From: Xanthomonas hyacinthi
GTDB taxonomy: Bacteria; Pseudomonadota; Gammaproteobacteria; Xanthomonadales; Xanthomonadaceae
Reading direction: 5' to 3'
Length of the DNA: 64,000 bases
NCBI RefSeq assembly: GCF_009769165.1
Contig: NZ_CP043476.1
Location: 3,417,001 to 3,481,000, forward strand
Positions 45,398 through 57,100 of the stretch are shown here, in pieces (positions within the stretch are counted from its first letter, which is position 1; each line of letters starts with the position of its first letter). The position numbers and the translations under genes are program-made. The notes beneath the pieces were generated by a model. The model was not told the origin of the DNA. It made no database searches and saw only the letters and a program-made list of their open reading frames with translations.

Positions 45398-45604
45398 AAT
45401 CCCCTATCTCCGTGTCCACCAAAACTTGACCACGACAATTCATCCCTTCTCCCGTCGGGAGAAGGTGCCCCGCAGGGGCGGATGAGGGTACGGGCGAAGC
45501 CTCTAAATGTTCGGTGCCGCCAGGCGATCCGTGGCGGCCGTACCCTCGCCCCAACCCCTCTCCCGATGGGAGAGGGGCTTGTCGCGGCCGCGCTGCGCGC
45601 GCGC

Positions 45605-46486
45605 TCAGCGGTCGTCGTACAGCGTGCCGCCGGGAAGGAACACCCAGGTGCGGGTCACCTGCAGGATGTCGATGTTGTCGTCGGTATGCGGCAGCGGCGG
45701 GAACGGCTGCGCCAGCTGCACCACGCGCAGCGCCGCGGCGTCGAGCATCGGCACGCCGCTGGAGCGCAGGATGCGGCTGCTCTCGACGCTGCCGTCGCGG
45801 CGCACGCCGACGCTGATCACCACCTGGCCGCCCAGCCGCTGCCGCCGCGCTGCGTCGGGATAGTTGAGGTTGCCGACGCGCTCGGCGCGGTCCACCCAGG
45901 CACGCAGGTAATTGGCGTAGGCGTATTCGCGGGTGCTGGCGGAGACGAACTTGCGGTTCGGACGCTTGGCGTACTGCTCCGAACGCAGGTGCACTTCGGC
46001 GGCCAGGCGCGCCATCTCCGCGTCGCGCTGCTCGCGCTGCGCATCCACCGGCTCGGTCGGTTGCTCGGTGCGCGGCTGGGTCTGCGGCGCCGGCTGCAGC
46101 TGTTCGCCGCGCGCGCTGCTGACCACGCGCGGGGTCGGCTCCGCTGCCGCCGCCGCGGTCTGCGCGCGCAGCGCCTGCGGCGCCAGGCCGTCGCGCTGCT
46201 GCGGCACGATGCCGGGCTGGCTGTCGCGCGGGCGCTGCGGGGTGTCGTGCTCGCCGCCGCCCTGCTGGTTGGCCTGGGCCAGGAAATCGGCCTGCTTCGG
46301 CGTCAGCGCGGTGCTGGTCTGGCTGAAGATCACCTCCAGGGTCGGCACCAGCGGCGCGTCGTCGTCGATCGCAAAGCCGATCCCCAGGATCAGCAGGCCG
46401 TGCACGATCAGCGACAGCACCAGGGTGGCGCTGAGCCGTTCGCGCTCGCCGATGCGCGGCGCGGGCGTCGCGGCGGCCGCGCTCAT
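45605..46486 (-). CDS. TonB-like energy-transducing protein
   Basis: This 293-residue protein starts MSAAAATPAPRIGERERLSA and has one N-terminal transmembrane helix (LVLSLIVHGLLILGIGFAI). A Gln/Pro/Ala-rich periplasmic linker spans about residues 60-190. The C-terminal TonB domain (YPDAARRQRLGGQVVISVGV...GSVESSRILRSSG) contacts receptor TonB boxes. Its ATG overlaps the gshB stop (ATGA). It should couple the proton-motive force to outer-membrane receptors such as the two in this window, although the partner ExbBD proteins are not nearby. Confidence 0.9.
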   Translation of the reverse strand: MSAAAATPAPRIGERERLSATLVLSLIVHGLLILGIGFAIDDDAPLVPTLEVIFSQTSTALTPKQADFLAQANQQGGGEHDTPQRPRDSQPGIVPQQRDGLAPQALRAQTAAAAAEPTPRVVSSARGEQLQPAPQTQPRTEQPTEPVDAQREQRDAEMARLAAEVHLRSEQYAKRPNRKFVSASTREYAYANYLRAWVDRAERVGNLNYPDAARRQRLGGQVVISVGVRRDGSVESSRILRSSGVPMLDAAALRVVQLAQPFPPLPHTDDNIDILQVTRTWVFLPGGTLYDDR

Positions 46487-47433
46487 CGCGCCGGGTGGGC
46501 CTCGATCGCGTCGAACAGCAGCCCGGCGATGTTCAGCCCGAACTGCGCGTCCAGTTCGCGCACGCAGGTCGGGCTGGTGACGTTGACCTCGGTCAGGAAA
46601 TCGCCGATCACGTCCAGGCCGACGAAACGCATGCCGCGCCGCTGCATCTCCGGGCCGACCTGGGCGGCGATCCAGCGGTCGCGCTCGCTCAGCGGGCGGC
46701 CTTCGCCGCGGCCGCCGGCGGCCAGGTTGCCGCGGAATTCGTCGCCCTGCGGGATCCGCGCCAGGCAGTAGTCCACCGGCACGCCGTCGATCAGCAGGAT
46801 GCGCTTGTCGCCGGCGCTGATGTCCGGGATGAAGCGCTGCGCCAGGGCCAGCGTGCGCCCGCCGCCGGTCAGCGTTTCCAGGATCACGTTGAGATTGGGG
46901 TCGCCAGTGCCGCTGCGGAAGATCGAGCGCCCGCCCATCCCGTCCAGCGGCTTCAGCACCGCCTGGCCGTGTTCGAGCACGAACGCCTTGAGCGCGGCCG
47001 CGTCGCGGCTGACCAGGGTCGGCGGGCAGCACTGCGGGAACAGCAGCGCGGCCAGCTTCTCGTTGAAGTCGCGCAGGCCCTGCGGGTCGTTGATCACCTG
47101 CGCGCCGGCGCGCTGGGCCACGCTCAGCACCTGGGTGTCGTACAGGAACTCCGGATCGAACGGCGGGTCCTTGCGCATCAGCACCACCTGCCCGGTGCCG
47201 AACGCCAGTTCGGCGAACGCGCCCAGTTCGAACCAGCCGGCGGTGTCGTCGCGCACCTGCAGCGGCGCCGCCTGCGCCAGCGCGCTGCCGTCGCGCAGCG
47301 ACAGCCCGCCAGGCCGCACATAGTGCAAGCGGTGCCCGCGGCGCTGCGCTTCCAGCAACATCGCGAAGGTCGTGTCTTTGGCAATCTTGATGCTGGCGAT
47401 GGGATCCATCACCACGATGACATCGAACGGCAT
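46483..47433 (-). CDS. gshB: glutathione synthetase
   Basis: This 316-residue ATP-grasp enzyme joins gamma-glutamylcysteine and glycine. It starts MPFDVIVVMDPIASIKIAKD. Conserved segments are RKDPPFDPEFLYDTQVL, NEKLAALLFP, VLKPLDGMGGRSIF and RRGMRFVGLDVIGDFLTEVNVTSPT. The start at 47433 gives the usual length (longer frames upstream are rejected). Its stop overlaps the tonB-like gene, so the two form a small operon. It is divergent from pilG. Confidence 0.97.
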   Translation of the reverse strand: MPFDVIVVMDPIASIKIAKDTTFAMLLEAQRRGHRLHYVRPGGLSLRDGSALAQAAPLQVRDDTAGWFELGAFAELAFGTGQVVLMRKDPPFDPEFLYDTQVLSVAQRAGAQVINDPQGLRDFNEKLAALLFPQCCPPTLVSRDAAALKAFVLEHGQAVLKPLDGMGGRSIFRSGTGDPNLNVILETLTGGGRTLALAQRFIPDISAGDKRILLIDGVPVDYCLARIPQGDEFRGNLAAGGRGEGRPLSERDRWIAAQVGPEMQRRGMRFVGLDVIGDFLTEVNVTSPTCVRELDAQFGLNIAGLLFDAIEAHPAR

Positions 47434-47590
47434 GGCGGCACCTGGGGGACTGAATGGAGGATGGTAGCGGGTCGGTGGCGGGGGCGCGCAACGGCTGCCG
47501 CGCGACGCCGCGCGGCGTCGCGCGTCCGCAATCAAACTGTGACATAGTTCGCGCTTGAAAGTGGTCCAACGCAGACCCGTGGCGGCGGCC

Positions 47591-47619
47591 TTGACAGTAA
47601 GTGCGGGTCTTGGGATACA
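47591..47619 (+). promoter_or_regulatory. likely promoter of the pil-chp operon
   Basis: TTGACA (47591-47596) is followed after 17 bp by GATACA (47614-47619). The -10 match is weak. The start would be about 50 nt upstream of the pilG ATG at 47677. Confidence 0.4.
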
Positions 47620-47676
47620 TGTCGCTTCGCAGCGAGGCCGGATCCGATGAAGCGTCGCGCGCCTGGGGGCAAGTGA

Positions 47677-48078
47677 ATGAGTGAAAACACGACTGCGGGT
47701 GGGGAACTCGCAGGACTGAGGGTCATGGTGATCGATGACTCGAAGACGATCCGCCGCACCGCCGAAACGTTGTTGAAGCGCGAGGGCTGCGAGGTGGTCA
47801 CCGCCACCGACGGCTTCGAGGCCTTGGCCAAGATCGCCGATCAGCAGCCGCAGATCATCTTCGTGGATATCATGATGCCGCGGCTGGACGGCTATCAGAC
47901 CTGCGCGCTGATCAAGGGCAACCAGCTGTTCAAGGCGACGCCGGTGATCATGCTGTCCTCCAAGGACGGCCTGTTCGACAAGGCGCGCGGGCGCATCGTC
48001 GGCTCCGAGCAGTACCTTACCAAGCCCTTCACACGCGAAGAGCTGCTGGGCGCGATCCGCACATACGTCAACGCCTGA
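47677..48078 (+). CDS. pilG: twitching-motility response regulator PilG
   Basis: This 133-residue single-domain receiver has the phospho-acceptor Asp64 in IIFVDIMMPRLDGYQTC, an acidic pocket in MVIDDSKTIRR, the Thr/Ser switch in VIMLSSKDG and the conserved Lys in YLTKPF. In the Pil-Chp pathway it is phosphorylated by ChpA and promotes pilus extension and cyclic AMP signalling. It is the first gene of the operon and lies divergent from gshB. Confidence 0.95.
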   Translation: MSENTTAGGELAGLRVMVIDDSKTIRRTAETLLKREGCEVVTATDGFEALAKIADQQPQIIFVDIMMPRLDGYQTCALIKGNQLFKATPVIMLSSKDGLFDKARGRIVGSEQYLTKPFTREELLGAIRTYVNA

Positions 48079-48095
48079 CCAGGGGGAAAGGCAGC

Positions 48096-48458
48096 ATGGC
48101 TCGAATCTTGTTGATCGAGGACTCACCGACCGACCGGGCGGTGTTCACGCAGTGGCTGGAAAAAGCCGGGCACGAGGTGCTCGCCACCGACAACGCCGAG
48201 GACGGGCTGAAGCTCGTCCGCGAGCAGGCGCCCAGCCTGGTGCTGATGGACGTGGTGCTGCCGGGGATGAGCGGCTTCCAGGCCACCCGCGCGCTGTCGC
48301 GCGACGAGGCCACCCGGCACATCCCGGTGCTGATCATCAGCACCAAGAGCATGGAGACCGACAAGGTCTGGGGCATGCGCCAGGGCGCCACCGACTACAT
48401 CGTCAAGCCGCCGCGCGAAGACGAGCTGATCGCCCGCATCAACCAACTGGTCGGCTGA
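48096..48458 (+). CDS. pilH: twitching-motility response regulator PilH
   Basis: This 120-residue receiver has the acceptor Asp52 in SLVLMDVVLPGMSGFQATR and the Lys in YIVKPPREDE. PilH is thought to act opposite to PilG, favouring retraction or serving as a phosphate sink. It starts 17 bp after pilG with AGGGGGAAAG upstream, and is followed after 1 bp by pilI. Confidence 0.95.
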   Translation: MARILLIEDSPTDRAVFTQWLEKAGHEVLATDNAEDGLKLVREQAPSLVLMDVVLPGMSGFQATRALSRDEATRHIPVLIISTKSMETDKVWGMRQGATDYIVKPPREDELIARINQLVG

Positions 48459-48459
48459 C

Positions 48460-48990
48460 GTGCGTTCGCCCTTCGACATCCTCGAGGCCTACGAGCGGCG
48501 CAGCCTGGCGCACGCGGTGCAGATGCCCGAGCGCGAATTCGACGCGAACATCTGGCGCGGGGTCGGCTTCCGCGTCGGCAGCCGGCACCTGGTGTCCGAC
48601 TTCCGCGAGGTGGTGGAAATCGTGCGCATGCCGCCGATCACCCCGGTGCCGGGCGCGCAGCCGTGGCTGCTGGGCGTGGGCAACCTGCGCGGCAACCTGT
48701 TCCCGGTGGTCGATTTGAAGCAATTCATGGAAGGCCAGCGCACTTCGCTGCTGGAAGGCCAGCGCGTGCTGATCATGCGCCAGAGTGGCGGCGACGTGGC
48801 GTTGACCATCGACGAACTGTTCGGCCAGCGCAGCTTCGCCGAAGCGCAGGCGGTGGAACCCGGCGACCTGGCGCAGGGCCGCTACGCGCATTTCGTCGAT
48901 CGCGCGTTCCGCGGCGACAGCCACGACTGGGGCGTGTTCTCGCTGTCGCTGCTGTCGCGTACACCCGAATTCCGTCAAGCCGCCGCCTGA
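48460..48990 (+). CDS. pilI: CheW-like adaptor PilI
   Basis: This 176-residue CheW-domain protein has a GTG start. The core (FRVGSRHLVSDFREVVEIVRMP...GVGNLRGNLFPVVDLKQF...RVLIMRQSGGDVALTIDELFG) is the SH3-like fold that couples the methyl-accepting protein PilJ to the kinase ChpA. It lies between pilH and pilJ. Confidence 0.94.
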   Translation: MRSPFDILEAYERRSLAHAVQMPEREFDANIWRGVGFRVGSRHLVSDFREVVEIVRMPPITPVPGAQPWLLGVGNLRGNLFPVVDLKQFMEGQRTSLLEGQRVLIMRQSGGDVALTIDELFGQRSFAEAQAVEPGDLAQGRYAHFVDRAFRGDSHDWGVFSLSLLSRTPEFRQAAA

Positions 48991-49030
48991 GCGCGCGGCC
49001 TGCCTTCGCATCGAAGATCGAGGTCGAATC

Positions 49031-51067
49031 ATGAGTACTGCAGCGGACGCCCCCAAGGCCAGCAAGCTTGGCAGCGTGGGGACGAGTTTCTGGCTGGGCC
49101 TGCTGGCGCTGTCGCTGATCGTGTTCGGCGCCAATACCGGCGTGGCCACCTGGCAGGGCAATCGCCTGGCCGGCGCCAGCACCGGCGCGGCCGACCTGCA
49201 GGTGCTGTCGCAGCAGCTGGCCAACCAGGGCCGCGATGCGGTGTCCGGCAACGCGGCCACCTACAGGGAATTCAAGCAGACCAAGGCACGGGTGGTGAGT
49301 ACCGTCGCCGGACTCAACGCACGCTACGCCAACGAGACCGGCATCGCCGGCCCGCTGGCCGAGCTCAACCGCACCTGGACCCCGCTGGGCAAGAACGCGC
49401 AGCAGGTGGTGGACAGCGAGCCGGCGGTGCTGGCGCTGGCCGGCAACGCCGAGCGCTTCGTCGGCGGCGTGCCGCAGTTGCAGGCGCAGCTCAACGAAGT
49501 GGTGCGCGCGATGACCGTCGGCGGCGCCCCCGCCGCGCAGATCTACAACACCCTGCAGCAGGTGGTGGTGGCCGGCACCATGGCCCGTCGCGTCACCGAG
49601 ATGCGGGCGGGCGGCAGCGGCGCGGCCAGCGCCGGCGATGCGCTGGCGCGCGATTCGGTGGTGTTCGGGCAGATGCTCGAGGGCCTGCGCAACGGCAACG
49701 AGGAGCTGGGCATCGCGCCGGTGCGCAACGCCGCCGCGCTGGCCGCGCTGGAGCAGTCGCAGGCGCAGTGGGCGGAAATGAAGAAGGACCTGGACGCGCT
49801 ACTGGCCAGCTCGCGCAGCCTGTTCGCCGCGCAGTCCTCGGCCGCGGCGCTGACCGCCGGCTCGGACCAGATGCTCGACGACAGCAAGACGCTGTTCGAC
49901 GCGTTCTCCGCGTTCGGTTCCACCCGCGACACCCGCCTGTTCCCGAACTTCTGGCTGGGCGTGGTGTCCGGCCTGCTGGCGCTGCTGTCGATCATCGGCT
50001 TCGTCTGGACCTCGGTGCGCAGCCGCAGCCGCGAGCAGGAGATCCGCTACCAGACCCAGGTCGAATACAACAGCCGCAACCAGCAGGCGATCATGCGCCT
50101 GCTCGACGAAATCAGTTCGCTCGGCGAAGGCGACCTGACCGTCAAGGCCTCGGTCACCGAGGACATGACCGGCGCCATCGCCGACGCGATCAACTACGCG
50201 GTCGACGAGCTGCGCCACCTGGTCACCACGATCAACGACACCTCGGCCAAGGTCGCCATCTCCACCGAGGAGACCCAGGCCACCGCGCTGCAACTGGCCG
50301 AGGCCGCCGGCCACCAGGCCGAGCAGATCGGCTCGGCGTCCGAGCGCATCAACGAAATCGCCGCCAGCATCGAACAGGTCTCGCGCAACTCCAGCGAGTC
50401 GGCCGAGGTGGCGCAGCGCTCGGTGGTGATCGCCGCCGAAGGTGCCGGCGTGGTCCGCGAGACCATCCAGGGCATGGACCAGATCCGCGACCAGATCCAG
50501 GAAACCTCCAAGCGCATCAAGCGCCTGGGCGAATCGACCCAGGAGATCGGCTCGATCGTCGAACTGATCAACGACATTTCCGAGCAGACCAACATCCTGG
50601 CGCTCAACGCCGCGGTGCAGGCCGCCTCGGCGGGCGAGGCCGGTCGCGGCTTCGCGCTGGTCGCCGACGAAGTGCAGCGCCTGGCCGAACGCACCTCCGG
50701 CGCCACGCGCCGGATCGAAGGCCTGGTGCAGACGATTCAGGCCGATACCAACGAAGCGGTCAGCTCGATGGAGCAGACCACCTCCGAAGTGGTGTCCGGC
50801 GCGCGCCTGGCCGAAGACGCCGGCACCGCGCTGACCGAGATCGAGCGCGTCTCCAACGCGCTCAACAACCTCATCAAGAACATCTCCATCGCCGCGCACC
50901 AGCAGTCCGCCGCGGCGACCGACATCACCCAGACGATGGAGGTGATCCGCCGCATCACCGGCCAGACCTCGCAGGGTGCCGAGCAGACCGCCGACTCGAT
51001 CGGACGGCTGGCGCAGCTGGCGGCGGACCTGCGGCGCTCGGTCGCCGACTTCAAGCTGCCGGCGTGA
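49031..51067 (+). CDS. pilJ: methyl-accepting chemotaxis protein PilJ
   Basis: This 678-residue membrane receptor has transmembrane helix 1 (about residues 18-37, FWLGLLALSLIVFGANTGVA) and a periplasmic PilJ sensor region (about 40-305). Transmembrane helix 2 (about 306-326, FWLGVVSGLLALLSIIGFVW), a HAMP-like segment and a long coiled-coil signalling domain with the hairpin EQTNILALNAAVQAASAGEA, then GRGFALVADEVQRLAERT, complete it. It senses surface contact or pilin and drives ChpA autophosphorylation. It sits in the canonical place between pilI and chpA. Confidence 0.95.
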   Translation: MSTAADAPKASKLGSVGTSFWLGLLALSLIVFGANTGVATWQGNRLAGASTGAADLQVLSQQLANQGRDAVSGNAATYREFKQTKARVVSTVAGLNARYANETGIAGPLAELNRTWTPLGKNAQQVVDSEPAVLALAGNAERFVGGVPQLQAQLNEVVRAMTVGGAPAAQIYNTLQQVVVAGTMARRVTEMRAGGSGAASAGDALARDSVVFGQMLEGLRNGNEELGIAPVRNAAALAALEQSQAQWAEMKKDLDALLASSRSLFAAQSSAAALTAGSDQMLDDSKTLFDAFSAFGSTRDTRLFPNFWLGVVSGLLALLSIIGFVWTSVRSRSREQEIRYQTQVEYNSRNQQAIMRLLDEISSLGEGDLTVKASVTEDMTGAIADAINYAVDELRHLVTTINDTSAKVAISTEETQATALQLAEAAGHQAEQIGSASERINEIAASIEQVSRNSSESAEVAQRSVVIAAEGAGVVRETIQGMDQIRDQIQETSKRIKRLGESTQEIGSIVELINDISEQTNILALNAAVQAASAGEAGRGFALVADEVQRLAERTSGATRRIEGLVQTIQADTNEAVSSMEQTTSEVVSGARLAEDAGTALTEIERVSNALNNLIKNISIAAHQQSAAATDITQTMEVIRRITGQTSQGAEQTADSIGRLAQLAADLRRSVADFKLPA

Positions 51068-51179
51068 GCGGATCGGAACAGGGTGGAAGGACAGCGCACA
51101 TGACCTACCGTGAACACTCCCTGCACACCGCCGCCGCGCTGGCGACGCGCGGCGCGTGGCCGTCCGCGGGAGCGCCGCG

Positions 51180-54100
51180 ATGAGCGCGCTGCGCGATGCG
51201 ATGAGCCATGCCGCCCTGGGCTGGGTCAAGCCGGAGCTGGACGAGACCCTGCGTCAGGTGCGCGGGGAGATCGAATACTTCGTCGAAGACCCGGCCGACA
51301 CCAGCCGCATGCGCTTTTGCGCCGGTTACCTGCACCAGGTGCAGGGCACCTTGCGCATGGTCGAGCTGTATGCGCCGGCGATGGTCGCCGAGGAACTGGA
51401 ACTGCTGGCCATCGCCGTGCAGAACGGCCAGGTGCCCGATCGCGACGAAGCCTGCGCCACGCTGATGCGCGGCACCGTGCTGTTGCCCGATTACCTGGAG
51501 CGTTTGCAGGACGGCCATCGCGACATTCCGATCGTGCTGCTGCCGCTGCTCAACGAGATCCGCGCTTCGCGCGGCGAGCCCGGGCTCAGCGAAGGCGCGT
51601 TGTTCGCGCTGTCGCCCGACGCCAGCGCCGCCACCGAGGCCGAGCTTGATCATGCCCGCGGCAGCCTCAGCGGCCGCAACCGCGAACTGCTCGACACCGT
51701 CGGCACCGCGATCAAGGAAGAACTGCTGCGGGTCAAGGACGCGCTCGACCTGCACCTGCGCACCGGCGGCGACGTCGCCGCGCTGCAGACCCAGGTCGAC
51801 GAACTCGGCAGCGTCGCCGACACCCTCGGCGTGATGGGCCTGGGCGTGGCCCGCGGCGTGGTCGTGCAGCAGCGCGATGCGCTGCGCAGCATCGTCCAGG
51901 GCGAGCGCCAGGCCGACGAGGGCCTGTTGCTGGATATCGCCGGCGCGCTGCTGTACGTGGATGCCTCGCTCGACGACCAGGTCGCCTATCTCGGCGCCAG
52001 CGCCGGCATCCACGACGATGCCAGCGCCGCCGAGGCGCGGCGCACGGTGGAAGTGCTGGCGCACGAGGCGATCGCCAATTTCGCCGCCGCGCGCGAGCAT
52101 TTCGTCGCCTTCATCGAGACCAATTGGGAACACGAGCGCCTGAGCGAGGTGCCGCGCCTGCTCGGCGAGGTCGCCGGTGCGCTGCGCATGCTGGAACTGC
52201 CGCAGCCGGCCGATTACCTGGAAGGCGTGCGCCGCTACGTGGCCACCGAGTTGATCGGCAAGCGCCGCGTGCCCAGCGGGCGCCAGCTGGACACGCTGGC
52301 CGATGCGATGGCCAGCCTGGAGTACTACCTGGAAGCGCTGCGCGAGCGCCGCCCGGGCCGCGAGGAAATCCTCGACATCACCCGCAGCAGCCTGGAAACG
52401 CTGCGCTACTGGCCGCTGCCCAGCGCTGCGCCGGCGCCGCAGGGCGTGGTGCCGCAGGTGGCCGATGCGCTGTTGCTCGCGCCCGTGGCGGAGCGGGGTG
52501 CCGTGGCGGCCGATGACATCGCCGACGTGCCGAGTGCGGTGTCCGCACCGCCGCCGGTGCCGTCCTGGGATCTGGCACCGGTCGCGGATGCGCCGATCGC
52601 CACCAGCATGCCGCCGCCGCTGCCGGGCGAGCTGCCGCAGGCGCCGCAGTGGACGCTGCAGGAGGACACCGAGGTCGCCGGGAACACCGAGTCTGCCGAG
52701 ACCGCCGAGAACATCGACGTCGCCGCCGACGCCGCGCCGTCCGCCGCGTCGGTCAATGCTGTAGACGACGAGAATGCTTCCGCCGTCGCGCCAGCGCCGA
52801 TCAGTTTCGATCCGGTCGCCGCCGAACAGGAAGAGTGGTCGGCCGCTGCCGAGCCGCTGCAGATCAGGACCGACACGCTGACGTTGGAAGGCGATGCGTT
52901 GCGTTGGGAGAGTCCCGATGCGTCGCGCGACCAGGCCTTCGCACATGCCGAGGCCGCGCCCGCGGCGACCGACGATGCAGCGTCAACCGGCTACGGTTTC
53001 GATCCGGTGGCCGCCGAATCCGCCGAACTCGAATCCGCTGCCGAGCACGACGATCCGGCTTTTGTCATCGTCGACGCGCCGGCCGCCGCACCCAGCGACA
53101 ACGCCCACGACGATGTGCTGGTGATCGAACTGGAAGATGCGCCGGCCTTCGCCGAGACCGCGTCCGACGAGGTCCACAGCATCGTCTGGAACGAGACGCC
53201 GGCGACCCTGGCCGACGACGACAGCGGCTTGGCCGCCGAACACAACACGCCCACCATCGACCTGTCGTCGAGCGATACCGTGTTCGTAACCGAGGCCGAT
53301 AGCGGCGCAGCGCCGCCCGCGCATGCCGGCCAGGCAGAGCATGCCGGCGCCGATGCAGGCGCCGAACAGAGTCCGTTCGTCGACCTGACCTGGCCGGAGC
53401 CGATCCCGGAACCGGAAGCGCCGGCGCCTGGCGTGCACAAGGCCAGCATCCAGCCGATCGAGCTGGACGTCGCGTCGGCGGCGTTCCTCGCCGAACTCGA
53501 CGCCGCCGCCGCCCAGTTCGATGTCGCCGCCGCGCCTGCCGCGGCCGACCCCGCAACCGACACCAGCGACGGCTACGCGGCAGCGGCCAGCGATGCCGTC
53601 GAAGAAGCCGAAGCGCCTGCGCCCGCAGCCATCGACGGCGGCTTCGTGGACGACGGCGGCGAGATCGACGCCGACATCCGCGAGGTGTTCCTCGAGGAAT
53701 TCGACGAGGAGCTGGTCAACCTCGGCAACCTGCTGCCGGCATGGCGCGCCGCGCCGAACCAGCAGGAAAGCCTGCGTCCGATCCGTCGCGTGTTCCACAC
53801 CCTGAAGGGCAGCGGTCGGCTGGTCGGCGCGCGCGTGCTCGGCGAGTTCAGCTGGAAGATCGAGGGCATGCTCAATCGCGTGCTCGATGGCACCCGTGCG
53901 GCCAGTCCGGCGGTGGTGACGATGGTCGAACTGGCCTACGAGGTGTTGCCGCAGCTCAATGCCGCGCTGCGCGGGCACGGTGTCATCCATGCCGACCTGG
54001 ACGCGATCCAGATGGTCGCCGACCGCATCGCGGCAGGCGAGGACGCCTACTATTTCGCCGCCGCGCCAGCGCCGGCCGCTGCCGCACCGCGCGCCGGCAC

Positions 54101-57100
54101 GCCGGCCTCGGTGGACAGCGTGCTGCGCGAGATCCTCGAAGCCGAGGTCGGCACCCACCTGGAGACGGTCCGCGACTGGCTGCAGCATGCGCCGCAGCCG
54201 GCCACCGAGGCGCTGCTGCGCGCGGTGCACACGATGAGCGGCGCGTTCGCGATGACCGACGTGCCGGAAATCACCGAGGTCACCGGCCCGGCCGAGAGCT
54301 ACGTCAAGCGCCTGCTGGCCGCCGCCGTGGCGCCCGGCGCCGACGGCGTGCGTGCGCTCGCCGATGCCGCGCACGCCATCGCCGCCACCATCGAGGAACT
54401 GCAGGCGCCGTCGCCGGTGATCCCCCCGTTCACCGAACTGGCGCAGCGCCTGCAGGCGCTGGTCGCCACGCTGCCGGAAGTGCAGTGGCCTTCGGTCGTG
54501 CACGACGAGGACGACGAAGACGCGCCGCAGTCGCACGCCGATGCCGGGCTGGACGCGCAGTTGCTGCAGGCGGTGGAACTCACCTCGGCCGACGATCTGT
54601 CGGCGTACCTGGGCGATGCCAGGCATCTCGAAGCGGCCGGCACGGACGCGGAACGTGCTGCCGCCGCGCCTGTCGCCGAAAGCGCCGATGCCGAGGCCTC
54701 GGTGGCGCCTGCAGTCGATGCGCCATCGGCATTCGATGCCGCGCATTCGCATGCACCGAGCGAAGAAGCTGCCGACGACATGGGATCGTCGGCGGCTGCA
54801 TTCGACGCACACGAACGCGACAGCGCCGCATCCGACGTTGCGCACGATGCGGACGGCGCAGCAGAGCAAGCGAGCGCGGTCGCCGCTGCGCCGGCCGACA
54901 GCGAGCCTGTCGCAATCGACGCCGACGAACAGGCACTGCTGGCTCAGGACGGCAAGCTCGACGAATTGACCGTCGACGCGCCGCTGGCCGAGGAGCGCGT
55001 GCCGGCGGACAGCGACCTGCCGCCGCCTGTGGAAGCGACGGTCGAGACGCAGGAGCAGGACGTAGCGGCCGACGATGGCGCGACGCACGACGAAACCCAT
55101 CACGGCGAGCGCCAGGAAGACCCGCAGCAAGGCGCGCACGACCAGGCCGGGCACATCGAAGGTGAGCCGGTTGAAGGCGCGCACGACCAGAGCGAGCACG
55201 ACCAGGAGCGCGATCCGCACGGCTATGCATTCAACGCCGAGCCGGTGCAACCGTCCACGCATTGGCGCGGCAGCGAGCCGGTCTCGGCGAACGACGATGC
55301 CGAACCGTTGCCGGCGGCGGACGACGCGGCGGCGCATGCCGAAGACAGCGTGCATGCCGCGCCCGAATTCGCCGATGCCGATGCCGACGCTGCGCATGCC
55401 GCGACGACCGAAGCCGAACAAGCGGATCCGGCCGACGCGACGGCGCACGCTGCCACGCACGAGGACGCTGCAGGCTCCGACCCAGCGCCGGTCGAAGCGC
55501 CGTATGTCGATGCGGCGTATGCCGACCAGACGCATCCGGCCGACCTCGCCGCTGCCGCAGCGGACGATGCCGCGCATGCGGGCGACGCCGCGCACGCCGC
55601 GGAGATGGATGCCGAACCCGCACCCGCCGACACCGCCGCGGACGACCTGGCCGCAGTCGATCTCGGTCCGCTGGACTTCGCCGACCTGGACCGCGAGCTG
55701 GTCGATATCTTCGTCGAGGAAGGCAAGGACCTGCTCGACCATTGCGACCGCCTGATCGCCGAACTGCGCGCCGCGCCGCAGGACCGCGACGCGCTCGCCG
55801 GCCTGCAGCGCGACCTGCACACGCTCAAGGGCGGCGCGCGCATGGCCGGGGTCAATCCGATCGGCGACCTCGGCCACGGCATCGAATCGCTGCTGGAAGC
55901 GGTGGCCGCCAATCGCACCGAACTCGATCGCGGCGACGTGCAATTGCTCGAACGCGGGTTCGACCGCCTGCACCAGTTGCTCACCCTCACCGGCAACCAC
56001 CGCGCGGTGGCGATGCCGGTCGACCTGATCGGCCGCTTCCACGCGCGCACGCACGGCCGCAGCCTGCCGCTGGATGCCGGCGTCGATATCGGGGTCGCTG
56101 TCGACGCCGCTGCCGGTGCCCATGCCCACGCCCACGCCGATGCCGACGTGGCGGCGATGATCCAGGCCGCGGTCGATCCGGCCTCGGTGCCCGCCCCGGC
56201 GCCGGCGCCGCTGTCGGCACCGCTGCCGGTGGACGGCACGCTCGACGAGGAGTCGATCGCGCGGCCGATGCAGGAACAGGTGCGCGTGCGCGCCGACCTG
56301 CTGGATCGCCTGGTCAACCACGCCGGCGAAGTGGCGATCTACCGCTCGCGCCTGGAACAGCAGCTCGGCGCGTTCCGTGGCGCGATGTCCGAACTGGACC
56401 GCACCAATGCGCGACTGCGCGACCAGCTGCGCCGCCTGGACCTGGAAACCGAAGCGCAGATCGTCGCCCGCTACCAGCGCGAACAGGACCAGACCGAGCA
56501 GAGCTTCGATCCGCTGGAACTGGACCGCTTCTCCACGCTGCAGCAGCTCAGCCGCGCGCTGAACGAATCGGCGGCCGACCTGGGCGGCCTGCAAGGCGTG
56601 CTCGACGACCTGGCGCGCCAGTACGACGGTCTGCTGCAACAGCAGTCGCGGGTGAGTTCGGAACTGCAGGACGGGCTGATGCGCGCGCGCATGGTGCCGT
56701 TCGACGGCCTGGTGCCGCGGCTGCGCCGCGTGGTGCGCCAGGCCGCCAGCGAGACCGGCAAGCAGGTGCATCTGACCCTGGAAGGCACCCACGGCGAACT
56801 CGACCGCAACGTGCTCGACCGCATGATCGCGCCGCTGGAGCACATGCTGCGCAACTCGGTCGCGCACGGCCTGGAAACGCCGGAGCAGCGCCGCGCCGCG
56901 GGCAAGGCGGAAGAGGGCAGCATCGCCATCCGTCTGCGCCGCGAAGGCTCGGAAATCGTGCTGGAAGTGGCCGACGACGGCGCCGGCCTCAACCGCGACG
57001 CGATCCGTCACCGCGCCGAACAGCGCGGCCTGATCGCGATCGGCGCCGCGCTGTCCGACGAAGAGCTGGATTCGCTGATCTTCGCCCCCGGCTTCAGCAC

